The notes below the pieces were generated by a model. It had not been told where the DNA came from, searched no databases, and saw only the letters and a program-made list of their open reading frames with translations. Both the position numbers and the translations under genes were made by a program. Shown here in pieces: positions 25,992 to 34,637 of a stretch of DNA of 64,000 nt. The stretch is from Pedobacter changchengzhani. Its GTDB lineage: Bacteria > Bacteroidota > Bacteroidia > Sphingobacteriales > Sphingobacteriaceae. The DNA lies in contig NZ_SJCY01000005.1 of the NCBI RefSeq assembly GCF_004354365.1, forward strand, positions 62,001 to 126,000, read 5' to 3'. Every line of letters starts with the position of its first letter. Position 1 is the first letter of the stretch.

Positions 25992-28340
25992 ATGATCACT
26001 CAAGATTTTGTAAGCAAAATTGAGGAAGCATCCTCAATCATTGGAAAAACTTGGCCTCTTTATGGTTTTGTTACCTCCAACCCTTTGTCTGGATACGAAC
26101 ATCTATCTTTTCAGGAAGCTTTATTAGAAGCGAAAAACCATTTAGGATTTTCGGCTTTGCCACAAACTTATATGTTTCGCCAAGCTTGGGATAATGGTGA
26201 GATAGACCAAAACATTTTGAAAGATTTATTATTGTTAGCGAATTACAAGGAAGAACCAGCATTCTATTTGCAAAAAATGGATGTGGAAGTTGTTAAGCCT
26301 TCAAAAAATAAAAATCAAAAGCTAGATAGAATTTTATCTAAATGGTTGGGTGTTTTTTTAGATGAAGGAATGGCAGAGTGGGAAATGCCAAATAAACAGG
26401 ATGGTTTTTTTAACGCGTGGAGAAAGTTAGCTTTATACGATAAGGAAATTGGATTAGCATCTATAAATCAAATCCCTAAAACAGCAAAAGATGCGCTTGA
26501 TTCAGTGCTTGAAAAATATAAGGATCAAGATCATTTGGACATATTTAAGTTTCATTTGGCTGCTTTACCAGGATGGACAGGCTACATAAAATATCGTGTA
26601 GCAGAAAACACAGTTTGGCAACAAAAATACCCGATATCGTTAGAAGAGTATTTAGCAGTTCGTTTATTTATTGCAAAGCAAATTGATGCCGATATTTTTT
26701 CTGCAAAGCTTAAAATTGATCAAAATTTAGAGGTTGAAAATCTGAAATACATTTGGTTAGAAGCTTGGGAAAAAAGTTATCAAGGTAAATTAAGTGCCGA
26801 TTTAGCTAAAAACTTAAAAAATATTGCCATTAAAACTGCTGATGAAAAATTAACAACTGCTCAATTGGTTTTCTGTATTGATACAAGATCCGAATTGCTA
26901 AGAAGACACATAGAGCAAAAAGGGAATTACGAAACTTTTGGATATGCTGGCTTTTTTGGCCTCGCCGCCGATTATCAAGATCTAAAAACGGGTATTGTCA
27001 GAAAATCTTGTCCACCAATTGTACCATCAGCCTATAAAATTTCTGAAAATGCAATTAAAGGTCAATCTGCATCGCTACAAAAGCTTCAACAAAAAAATGC
27101 AGATGCAAAATTTTTCTCTTTCCTTTCACAACGTTTAAAAAATATGTTGCCATCTGCATTTGGATATGTAGAAGGTACAGGCCTTTTTTACGGCATCTCA
27201 ATGGTTTGGAGAACGTTAATGTCGTCTAAATTAAGCGATAAATTGGTCAGCAATGAAGGAATGGAAAATATATGTGAAACGCATATCGACTATCATAACA
27301 AACCTAAAAGCGAACAAGAATCTATCGCAATTGATGAAAAAGTGGGGATTGTAAAATCAGCTTTCGACCTTTTAGGCTGGAATAAATTTGCGCCATTAGT
27401 TGTTTTCGCTGGTCATGGTAGCCACTCTGCAAATAATCCATTTGGTTCTAGCTTAGATTGTGGCGCTTGTGCAGCTAGTCCGGGCAGACACAACGCAAGG
27501 ATGCTGGCAAAACTGGCCAACTTACCCGAAGTAAGGGTTGCATTGAAAACGAAATTTAACATTAACATTCCTGCTGAAACACATTTTATTGGTGCTGAGC
27601 ACAACACCACAACAGATGAAGTTACCTTGTTCGATGCGCAAAGTCCGGCAAGTCATAAATTACATATTGAGTTGTTAAAAACAGATTTATTAGCCGTGCA
27701 ACATTCGGCAATTAGCGAGCGTTTAGGCTTAGAAAATGGTTTAGAAACGGCCGTTAAAAAATCGGGTAACTGGGCAGAAACCAGACCAGAGTGGGGCTTA
27801 GCTAAAAATGCAGGTTTTATTGTTGCGCCACGTAGCCTTACCAAAGATATGGACTTAGGAAATAGATGTTTTCTACATTCTTATAACTGGGAATTGGATG
27901 AAGGCGGGAAATTTTTAGAAGGTATTATGCAGGGGCCAATGGTGGTAACGCAGTGGATTAATAACCACTATTACTTCTCTACGGTAAACAACAACAAGTT
28001 TGGTGGAGGTTCTAAAATATCGCATAATGTGGCCGGTAAATTTGGCGTTTTTCAAGGCAATGGTGGCGATATTAAAATGGGATTACCGCTCCAATCTGTA
28101 AATATGCAAGATGAAGAAATGTTTCACCAACCGCTTAGGTTGTCGGTTGTTATTCAATCTCCGTTGGATAGAATTGATGAAATATTAAACAAGAATAGCA
28201 ATTTAAGAGGTTTATTAGATAACAAGTGGATTTACTTAATGGTGATGGATCCATTATCGAACAATAGACTGCAAAAATATGAAAATAAAAATTGGGTGTT
28301 AACAGAAGATTACAGCGAGAATTTGGCAACAGCTGTTTAA
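25992..28340 (+). CDS. dabA: DabA: carbonic-anhydrase-like subunit of the DAB pump (DUF2309/UPF0753)
   Basis: A 782-residue cytoplasmic-face protein. The zinc-site pattern of DabA is intact: Cys295 and Asp297 in VFCIDTRSE, His475 in FAGHGSHSANNPFGS and Cys490 in LDCGACAASPGRHNARM. The His-Cys spacing of 15 matches that known from Halothiobacillus DabA. DabA forms a beta-carbonic-anhydrase-like site that hydrates CO2 in one direction when coupled to DabB. Heterotrophs use DAB to supply bicarbonate for anaplerotic carboxylases in low CO2. Start 2 bp after dabB; DUF6671 follows 10 bp later. Confidence 0.93.
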   Translation: MITQDFVSKIEEASSIIGKTWPLYGFVTSNPLSGYEHLSFQEALLEAKNHLGFSALPQTYMFRQAWDNGEIDQNILKDLLLLANYKEEPAFYLQKMDVEVVKPSKNKNQKLDRILSKWLGVFLDEGMAEWEMPNKQDGFFNAWRKLALYDKEIGLASINQIPKTAKDALDSVLEKYKDQDHLDIFKFHLAALPGWTGYIKYRVAENTVWQQKYPISLEEYLAVRLFIAKQIDADIFSAKLKIDQNLEVENLKYIWLEAWEKSYQGKLSADLAKNLKNIAIKTADEKLTTAQLVFCIDTRSELLRRHIEQKGNYETFGYAGFFGLAADYQDLKTGIVRKSCPPIVPSAYKISENAIKGQSASLQKLQQKNADAKFFSFLSQRLKNMLPSAFGYVEGTGLFYGISMVWRTLMSSKLSDKLVSNEGMENICETHIDYHNKPKSEQESIAIDEKVGIVKSAFDLLGWNKFAPLVVFAGHGSHSANNPFGSSLDCGACAASPGRHNARMLAKLANLPEVRVALKTKFNINIPAETHFIGAEHNTTTDEVTLFDAQSPASHKLHIELLKTDLLAVQHSAISERLGLENGLETAVKKSGNWAETRPEWGLAKNAGFIVAPRSLTKDMDLGNRCFLHSYNWELDEGGKFLEGIMQGPMVVTQWINNHYYFSTVNNNKFGGGSKISHNVAGKFGVFQGNGGDIKMGLPLQSVNMQDEEMFHQPLRLSVVIQSPLDRIDEILNKNSNLRGLLDNKWIYLMVMDPLSNNRLQKYENKNWVLTEDYSENLATAV

Positions 28341-28350
28341 TCGACCAATA

Positions 28351-29208
28351 ATGTATAAAAATTTTTTGGAGCTATTTAATGGGCGCAAGTTGGTTGTTGC
28401 AACAATGCACGGTAAGGAGCAAGTAATTGCGCCCATTTTAAAACAAGGCTTAGGTGTAGAAGTTATTGTGCCGAAGAATTTTAATACAGATATTTACGGC
28501 ACTTTTTCAGGTGAAATTGAACGTAGTTTAAAGCCGTTGGAAGCAGCTAAAATTAAATGTATTGATGCTTGTAAACTTACAGGTTGTACTTTAGCCGTAG
28601 CCAGCGAAGGCTCTTTTGGGCAACACCCAGCTATGTTTTTTATGCCAGCCGATGATGAATTTATGGTTCTGTTGGATTTAGAAAACGACATTGTTATTAA
28701 AACAAGGTTGTTGAGTACAGAAACAAATTTTGCTGGAGATACATTTAACAATTGGGAAAGTATTGTAGAATTTGCCACCAATGCAAAATTCCCTTCCCAT
28801 GGCTTAATTGTAAGAAAAGCTGCGCGTGAAAATGCTGATTTGGTGAAAGGAATTACAAAGTGGATTGATTTGGAAAAGCACTGTAAAAGCTTTTTGGCAA
28901 CCTACGGAGAAGTATTTTTGGAAACCGATATGCGGGCAATGTTCAATCCATCCAGAATGGAAGTAATAGAAAAACTGACTTATAAATTGCTTAAAACCAT
29001 TGCAAAACAATGCCCTAGTTGCAATTTACCCGGTTACGATGTTAAAAAAGCAATCGGCGGATTGAAATGTAGCAATTGTGGTTTGCCCACTAAAAGTATA
29101 TTGGCTCATCAATATGAATGTGAAAAATGCGCGCATAAACATTTAGAATATTTTCCTAACGGAAATGAGGTGGAAGATCCACAATTTTGCGATTTTTGTA
29201 ATCCGTAG
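28351..29208 (+). CDS. DUF6671 family protein with C-terminal zinc ribbons
   Basis: A 285-residue soluble protein of unknown function, consistent with DUF6671. The N-terminal 210 residues form a mixed alpha/beta domain (LVVATMHGKEQVIAPILKQG, LAVASEGSFGQHPAMFFMPA). The C-terminus has four paired Cys motifs, CPSCNLPGY, CSNCGL, CEKCAHKH and CDFC, arranged as two rubredoxin-like zinc ribbons. No signal or membrane segment is seen. It is embedded in the DAB operon 10 bp after dabA and 43 bp before tsaC, so a role in bicarbonate use or in assembly of the pump is possible (inference). Confidence 0.75.
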   Translation: MYKNFLELFNGRKLVVATMHGKEQVIAPILKQGLGVEVIVPKNFNTDIYGTFSGEIERSLKPLEAAKIKCIDACKLTGCTLAVASEGSFGQHPAMFFMPADDEFMVLLDLENDIVIKTRLLSTETNFAGDTFNNWESIVEFATNAKFPSHGLIVRKAARENADLVKGITKWIDLEKHCKSFLATYGEVFLETDMRAMFNPSRMEVIEKLTYKLLKTIAKQCPSCNLPGYDVKKAIGGLKCSNCGLPTKSILAHQYECEKCAHKHLEYFPNGNEVEDPQFCDFCNP

Positions 29209-29251
29209 TTTACAATAGTCAAAGTTTGTTAAAGTTAAAAATTAAATAAAA

Positions 29252-30208
29252 TTGAACACAAATAAAGTAGAATTATCTAAAGGAATAGAAATTTTAAATA
29301 GCGATGGAATTATTGCTATTCCAACAGAAACTGTTTATGGTTTAGCCGGAAACGCATTTTCGGAAGTTGCTGTTTCTAAAATATTTGCGCTTAAAAAGCG
29401 TCCGCATAATAATCCTTTAATCGTACATATTGGTTCAATTATCGATTTAGATAACGTTGCTTTGGAAATACCAAAAAAAGCGTATGCACTGATGGAAGCT
29501 TTTTGGCCTGGACCTTTAACTTTAGTTTTAAAAAAACACCCAAATATTCCACATATAGTTACAGCAGGCAATGAAACTGTAGCCGTTAGGATGCCAAACC
29601 ATGCAGTTGCCCTTGAGGTTTTAAATCAGCTAGATTTTCCTCTAGCAGCACCCAGCGCCAATAGGTTTGGAGGAATTAGCCCGACCAGTGCAGCGCATGT
29701 TGCAAACTCATTTGGTTTTGATGCGCCATTTATTTTAGATGGAGGAGAATGTGAACGTGGGTTAGAATCGACAATTGTAGGCTTCGATGGCGAAGAGCCA
29801 ATTCTTTATCGCTATGGAAGCGTTTCGGCAGAAGATATTGAAAAAATTTGCGGCAAACTAAAAGTGCATAACAATGAAGAAGTAGCGCCACAAGCTTCAG
29901 GAATGCTATCTAAACATTATGCCCCAAAAACAAAAACTTTTTTGACCGATAAGTTAACCGAATTAGCAATTTCTTTCAAAGGTAAAAAAATAGGGCTATT
30001 GTTGTTTAGCAAAAAAATGGATCATATTAATTGCGAACATCAAGAGGTGCTTTCTGATCAAGGAGATTTGGCGGAAGCTGCTAAAAATTTATACGCTGCA
30101 ATGCATAGGTTAGATAGTTTGGGTTTAGATTTTATTCTTGCAGAAGAATTTCCGAATGTAGGCATGGGCAAAACCATAAATGATCGATTACAACGGGCAT
30201 CAAAATAG
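29252..30208 (+). CDS. tsaC: L-threonylcarbamoyladenylate synthase (Sua5/YrdC type)
   Basis: A 318-residue protein with a TTG start at 29252; no ATG upstream is in frame close by, and the first residues lead directly into the YrdC fold. Signatures are GIIAIPTETVYGLAGNAF, KIFALKKRPHNNPLIVHI, FWPGPLTLVLKK and PSANRFGGISPTSAAHV, then the C-terminal Sua5 domain (SGMLSKHYAPKTKTF). It makes threonylcarbamoyl-AMP from threonine, ATP and CO2/bicarbonate for the t6A modification of tRNA. Its location at the end of a CO2-concentrating operon is biochemically suggestive. It converges with the LysR gene 18 bp away. Confidence 0.92.
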   Translation: MNTNKVELSKGIEILNSDGIIAIPTETVYGLAGNAFSEVAVSKIFALKKRPHNNPLIVHIGSIIDLDNVALEIPKKAYALMEAFWPGPLTLVLKKHPNIPHIVTAGNETVAVRMPNHAVALEVLNQLDFPLAAPSANRFGGISPTSAAHVANSFGFDAPFILDGGECERGLESTIVGFDGEEPILYRYGSVSAEDIEKICGKLKVHNNEEVAPQASGMLSKHYAPKTKTFLTDKLTELAISFKGKKIGLLLFSKKMDHINCEHQEVLSDQGDLAEAAKNLYAAMHRLDSLGLDFILAEEFPNVGMGKTINDRLQRASK

Positions 30209-30226
30209 GATGTGGCGGAAAAACAA

Positions 30227-31159
30227 TCACTTTGCTATATAATCTAAGTACCAACCGAATTTCTCATTAATAATTTTTGTTTTTTCTTGTTTTACATGTG
30301 CTAAAAACGCTGTTGCTACAGGCGAGAAACCTTTATTCTTTAACCAAATAAGGTTCCAAATAGAACTTAAAGGGAAGCCTTTTACGGGTATTATAACAAG
30401 TTCTCCGTTTAGTAATTCGTTTTTTATACCGATAAGAGGCATAATTGAATAACCTAAACCAGCTACAACGGCCTGCTTAACGGCTTCGTTTGATGTAAGC
30501 TCCATTTTCTTCTTCACATTTAGTTGATGCAGCGAAATAAATTTTTCCATAGTGTAACGCGTTCCTGAGCCTTCTTCGCGATAAATGATGGGCAATTCTT
30601 CTAAAATTGAATTTGGACTCTCATTCAGATTGTTGTCAATTTTTTCGCTTCCAATAAGGTAAAGTTTGTTTGGCATAAGTTCAATGCCTTCAACTTGTAG
30701 TTTTTCTGGTAAAACAGATACAAAAGCGAAATCTACCTCGTTTTTTTCCATACTTTCTATAACCTTAGTTTTGTTCGTTACATCCAATATAAGCTCAATG
30801 GATTGGTGTTTCTTCAAAAAATCCGACAGAAAATATGGAATAACATATTTTCCGGTAGAAACTACAGATAATTTTAATTTGCCACTCAATTGCCCTTTGT
30901 AAGCTTGTGTTTTATAATTTATGGCGTGTACTTCTGCAAGTATTTTTTCGGCAGCGATAGCAATTTCTCGTCCAAAATCAGTTACATATAGCTGTCTGCC
31001 AATTACTTCTGTAAGTGGAATTTCAAATTGATCTTGAAAGTTTTTTAGCTGAATGGAAACTGCTGGTTGCGTTAAGTGCAACTCTTCAGAGGCTTTAGTA
31101 ATGCTTTTAGTTTGGGTAATTTTAACAAAAATATGGAGCTGATGTAAAGTGTAATTCAT
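30227..31159 (-). CDS. LysR-family transcriptional regulator, probably of the DAB operon
   Basis: A 310-residue LysR regulator. The N-terminal helix-turn-helix is LHIFVKITQTKSITKASEEL with HLTQPAVSIQLKNFQDQF. The effector domain (residues about 90-300) contains LSVVSTGKYVIPYFLSDFLK and AVVAGLGYSIMPLIGI, resembling the CbbR/CmpR group that reads carbon status, though the ligand is not deducible. It faces the end of the DAB operon. Its start codon is the complement of the first 3 bases of the 31157-31230 element, so autoregulation is expected. Confidence 0.9.
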   Translation of the reverse strand: MNYTLHQLHIFVKITQTKSITKASEELHLTQPAVSIQLKNFQDQFEIPLTEVIGRQLYVTDFGREIAIAAEKILAEVHAINYKTQAYKGQLSGKLKLSVVSTGKYVIPYFLSDFLKKHQSIELILDVTNKTKVIESMEKNEVDFAFVSVLPEKLQVEGIELMPNKLYLIGSEKIDNNLNESPNSILEELPIIYREEGSGTRYTMEKFISLHQLNVKKKMELTSNEAVKQAVVAGLGYSIMPLIGIKNELLNGELVIIPVKGFPLSSIWNLIWLKNKGFSPVATAFLAHVKQEKTKIINEKFGWYLDYIAK

Positions 31160-31230
31160 AAAAATAATTTATGGTTTCTATATCAAATATAAATGAAAAT
31201 ATATGAATTAAGTGATGCAAATTTGAACAT
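31157..31230 (+). promoter_or_regulatory. Second copy of the LysR-linked element, between lysR and the 93-aa gene
   Basis: Ungapped match to 24417-24490 (56 of 74 identical) in the same + orientation. It covers the LysR start and reads towards the gene at 31298, which begins 68 bp after it. The conserved TTTG is at 31222-31225. Confidence 0.65.
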
Positions 31231-31297
31231 TAAGATAACGGTTTGATTGGCGTTGTGGCTGCATCGTTTTACAACAAATTTATCAACTATTTAAAAA

Positions 31298-31579
31298 ATG
31301 GAAAATATCAACAACTTCACCTTAATTCATGGAGATTTTAGCGTAAATGATGCAAAATCTTTGGTTTTAAGTTTCTACAATACTAAAATACTTTTTCACA
31401 ATCAACAGCTGTCGAGAATTGCTTTAGGTATGCCAGGAGACGAAAAAGCGATAGAATTGAAAATTTTGGCACTTAAAAAAACAAGAGAAGATATTAAATT
31501 ATTGCTTAACGATTCAAACTTGGAAAATCAATTTTTCGAAATCGATGGACACATCTCAATTAAAAAAATGAGCAAATAA
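31298..31579 (+). CDS. Small conserved-looking protein of unknown function, predicted LysR-regulated
   Basis: A 93-residue soluble protein, charged and helical: it opens FTLIHGDFSVNDAKSLVLSF, has KIKTRED-like charged helices around residues 60-80 and ends in a basic IKKMSK. There is no signal, membrane segment or cysteine. No family could be named. Its ATG follows the conserved element also found before dabB, oriented the same way, so it is probably expressed together with the DAB operon. The stop is 15 bp from the convergent DUF202 gene. Confidence 0.65.
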   Translation: MENINNFTLIHGDFSVNDAKSLVLSFYNTKILFHNQQLSRIALGMPGDEKAIELKILALKKTREDIKLLLNDSNLENQFFEIDGHISIKKMSK

Positions 31580-31593
31580 CCCTGCGCAATTTG

Positions 31594-31986
31594 CTAAGTT
31601 GTTCCTATCAAATAAATTAATAAAAATACACTCATCATAAAAATAAGTAGCGTGATTATTTTTATAAAAACTGTAGAGTTGTAATATACGCCTTGATCGA
31701 GTTGATTTTTTGTTTTATTGTATCGCAAAAATGAAAAAAGAATGGTTAATGCGCCTAAGCAAACCAACATAATTCCTATTTTTTGTGAATTTCCGGTTTG
31801 ATGGACATTTGCTTTTGTGCCAAGTGCAAGCGCAATTTGTTTAATAAAAAGAGAAAACTTCACCACCACAAAACCGAAGCCCATAATGCCGATACTGGTC
31901 CTAATCCATGCCAAAAAGGTGCGTTCATTGGCCAAATGATCGGTTGCATTTGTTTTTTTAGGCAATAATTGAGAATCGTTTTCCAT
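31594..31986 (-). CDS. DUF202 family small membrane protein (YidH-like)
   Basis: A 130-residue inner-membrane protein. It carries the DUF202 signature LANERTFLAWIRTSIGIMGF (residues about 18-37), then three hydrophobic helices: residues about 32-50, 70-86 and 105-127. Role unknown; relatives include YidH/YidG. It ends 15 bp from the convergent 93-aa gene and lies downstream of the DsrE-like gene on the same strand, 47 bp apart, so those two may share a transcript. Confidence 0.85.
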   Translation of the reverse strand: MENDSQLLPKKTNATDHLANERTFLAWIRTSIGIMGFGFVVVKFSLFIKQIALALGTKANVHQTGNSQKIGIMLVCLGALTILFSFLRYNKTKNQLDQGVYYNSTVFIKIITLLIFMMSVFLLIYLIGTT

Positions 31987-32032
31987 TAGGGTTTTGTAAA
32001 TATAGGTTCGGGCCTAAAATAATCATTAATTA

Positions 32033-32500
32033 TTATGGATGAACAATTGCCCAGCCTTCCGAAGATCTAATTATAATCTGTCCGTTGCCACTAGGTACAA
32101 ACTCAATAAAATCGAACAACGTAGATTTTGAAATTTTTCTTTCTTTCAACGTATTTTCACATTGTAACAAATGAACACCTTTATCTCTCAATTTTTTCAG
32201 TTGGTTTTCAAAAATTCCTGTTTTATTGTAAACGGCAACTCCGGCTCCAAAAGCAATCAGTTCCATCGTTACATTATCCTTAAGTCTTGGGTCGTCTAAC
32301 GCATTATTCATATTTCTTAGTGTCCCTGCAATGTGCTTTTCATCAGCAGTATTAATTACATACAAGGCTTTATAGGCTTTGTTATTCACATCAATTTTAT
32401 GTTTAATTGGATCTTGAGCATGAACCGTTTTTAAGATAAAACATAACCCGAAAGCCAGGATTAGTGCGGTTAGTTTAATTTGAAATTTTATTAAATACAT
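32033..32500 (-). CDS. Exported DsrE/DsrF-like protein
   Basis: A 155-residue protein with an N-terminal signal peptide (FQIKLTALILAFGLCFILKT, ending VHAQ). The mature part follows the DsrE-like alpha/beta fold: KALYVINTADEKHIAGTLRN, VTMELIAFGAGVAVYNKTG, LRDKGVHLLQCENTLKER. One Cys, in LLQCENTL, lies at the position used for sulfur relay in DsrE relatives. Periplasmic DsrE-like proteins have no settled function. It is divergent from the M1 peptidase gene. Confidence 0.75.
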   Translation of the reverse strand: MYLIKFQIKLTALILAFGLCFILKTVHAQDPIKHKIDVNNKAYKALYVINTADEKHIAGTLRNMNNALDDPRLKDNVTMELIAFGAGVAVYNKTGIFENQLKKLRDKGVHLLQCENTLKERKISKSTLFDFIEFVPSGNGQIIIRSSEGWAIVHP

Positions 32501-32726
32501 TATTGTTGTGATTAAATAAACTGTTTTGATTAATTGATAACGGTGGTAATTTTAAATTGTTTTGAGTATTGTGACCCACTTTCTAATCACTATTCTATTT
32601 TGTAACATCGATTCTACATCTATATTATCTTATCAATGCCAAATTTTATCTTTTTTCTTAATAAGTTTGAATCTATAACATGGATACACCATATTTACTT
32701 TTGGTTAATTAAATTTATCTCCTGAT

Positions 32727-34388
32727 ATGAAAATTACTTTCTTATTTATCTTTTCAATCTTTATATTCAGTACCTCGCTTTCTGCACAAACTAAACCTCG
32801 TGCATATACTTTGGCAGATACCTTGCGAGGAAGTATTACGCCTGAGCGTGCTTGGTGGGATGTACAACGCTATGAGTTGGATATAACGCCAGATTTTAAT
32901 CAAAAATCGATATCGGGATCTAACGAAATCGTTTATAAGGTTGTTAAAAATAACGATGGTAAAACGCGTATGCAAATAGATCTTCAACCGCCTCTTATAA
33001 TCGATAGTATGGTGTATAATGGAGCAACTAAATTAAACTTTGAGCATAAAGAAAGCGTTTGGTACGCTAGCGTGCCAGCTCAGCAGATCAATAAAACCAA
33101 CAGTGTTAAAATATATTATCACGGTAAAGTTCATCAAGCGGTAAATGCGCCTTGGGATGGTGGATTTATTTTTGCAACCGATTCATTATCTCGCCCGTGG
33201 ATGACAGTTGCTTGTCAAGGTTTAGGTGCGTCGGTTTGGTATCCTAATAAAGATCATCAAAGCGATGAACCTGATTTGGGTGCCTCAATTACGATGACGG
33301 TGCCAGATACTTTGGTGGCTGTTGGAAATGGTAGATTGGTTTTCAAAAAAGAGAACAAAAACGGCACAGCAACCTATAAATACAACGTAATTAATCCAAT
33401 TAGCAATTATTGTATCATTCCTTATATTGGTAAATATGTAAATTTTAAAGGCGAATATGCGGGCGAAAAAGGTAAACTTGATTTAAATTATTGGGTACTC
33501 GATTATAACTTGAACAAGGCGAAAGATTATATGCCAGATCAGGTTACGAAAATGTTAAAAAGTATGGAGCATTGGTTTGGTCCTTATCCTTTTTATGAAG
33601 ATGGTTATCAATTAATCGAAGCATCTCATACGGGTATGGAACATCAATCGGCGGTTTCTTACGGTAACCATTATAAATTTGGCTATCGTGGTAAAGATTT
33701 GCCAGGCAATGGGTTGGGTCTAAAATTTGATTTCATTATTATACATGAAAGTGGGCACGAGTGGTTTGGTAATAATATAACAACCAAAGATTTGGCCGAT
33801 ATGTGGGTGCATGAAAGTTTTACAAATTTTAGCGAAACGCTATTTGTTGATTATTATTTTGGCAAAAAAGCGGGCAACGAATATAATTTTGGGATAAGAA
33901 ATATAGCTAACGATAAGCCTATTATAGCACCTTATGGTGTAAATGCGCAAGGTAGTGGCGATATGTACAATAAAGGCGGTAATATGCTCCAAGCCATAAG
34001 GCACAGTATGGATGATGACGAGCTTTTCCGATCTGTATTAAGAGGGCTCAACAAAACTTTTTATCATCAAACAGTTACCACTAAGCAAATTGAAGATTAC
34101 TTTTCTAAAACTGCAAAGTTTAATTACAAGCAGGTGTTCGACCAATATTTAACAACCACGCAAATACCTACTTTACAATATTATACCAAAAATGGAATGG
34201 TTTATTATAGGTACACTACATGTTTGCCCGGTTTTAATTTACCACTTGTACTTGCCAAGGATGGTAAAAAAGTTAAACTTTTTCCAACTACCGAATGGAA
34301 ACACATTAAAGAAGCTTTAGTAAGTGGGTTGATGGAAAAAAACGATATCATTTTTATGTATTATATAAAAGTTGAGCCAAAAAATTAA
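32727..34388 (+). CDS. Secreted M1-family zinc aminopeptidase
   Basis: A 553-residue protein with a signal peptide (KITFLFIFSIFIFSTSLSAQ). Residues about 45-235 are the M1 N-terminal beta-saddle. The catalytic part shows HESGH (His340, Glu341, His344) and Glu363, exactly HExxH-X18-E, and a GMEHQSAVSYG substrate motif in place of the usual GAMEN. A later Tyr of the YNKGGNM stretch may serve transition-state binding. It is short for M1: the C-terminal helical domain is reduced. It probably trims peptides in the periplasm. It stands alone, 338 bp... short of the AraC gene by about 250 bp of AT-rich sequence. Confidence 0.9.
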   Translation: MKITFLFIFSIFIFSTSLSAQTKPRAYTLADTLRGSITPERAWWDVQRYELDITPDFNQKSISGSNEIVYKVVKNNDGKTRMQIDLQPPLIIDSMVYNGATKLNFEHKESVWYASVPAQQINKTNSVKIYYHGKVHQAVNAPWDGGFIFATDSLSRPWMTVACQGLGASVWYPNKDHQSDEPDLGASITMTVPDTLVAVGNGRLVFKKENKNGTATYKYNVINPISNYCIIPYIGKYVNFKGEYAGEKGKLDLNYWVLDYNLNKAKDYMPDQVTKMLKSMEHWFGPYPFYEDGYQLIEASHTGMEHQSAVSYGNHYKFGYRGKDLPGNGLGLKFDFIIIHESGHEWFGNNITTKDLADMWVHESFTNFSETLFVDYYFGKKAGNEYNFGIRNIANDKPIIAPYGVNAQGSGDMYNKGGNMLQAIRHSMDDDELFRSVLRGLNKTFYHQTVTTKQIEDYFSKTAKFNYKQVFDQYLTTTQIPTLQYYTKNGMVYYRYTTCLPGFNLPLVLAKDGKKVKLFPTTEWKHIKEALVSGLMEKNDIIFMYYIKVEPKN

Positions 34389-34637
34389 GTTTACATCGTT
34401 AATTCCGTATTGTTTAGTGTGTTAAAAATCAGTTAGTTATTGGTTTTGTAAAATATTATATGTTAAATTAATATCATATAGAAATTAGTCGAAAATTACC
34501 TCATTTTTAGCCAAAATTAGCTATTTTGAACATTATCTTAACTTAAGGTAGTCGTATTTTAACTAATAATGGATTAAATTTTGTTTTTTTCGGTTAATAT
34601 TCTTACATTTCGAGTTGTAAACTAACCGAAATTGGCT

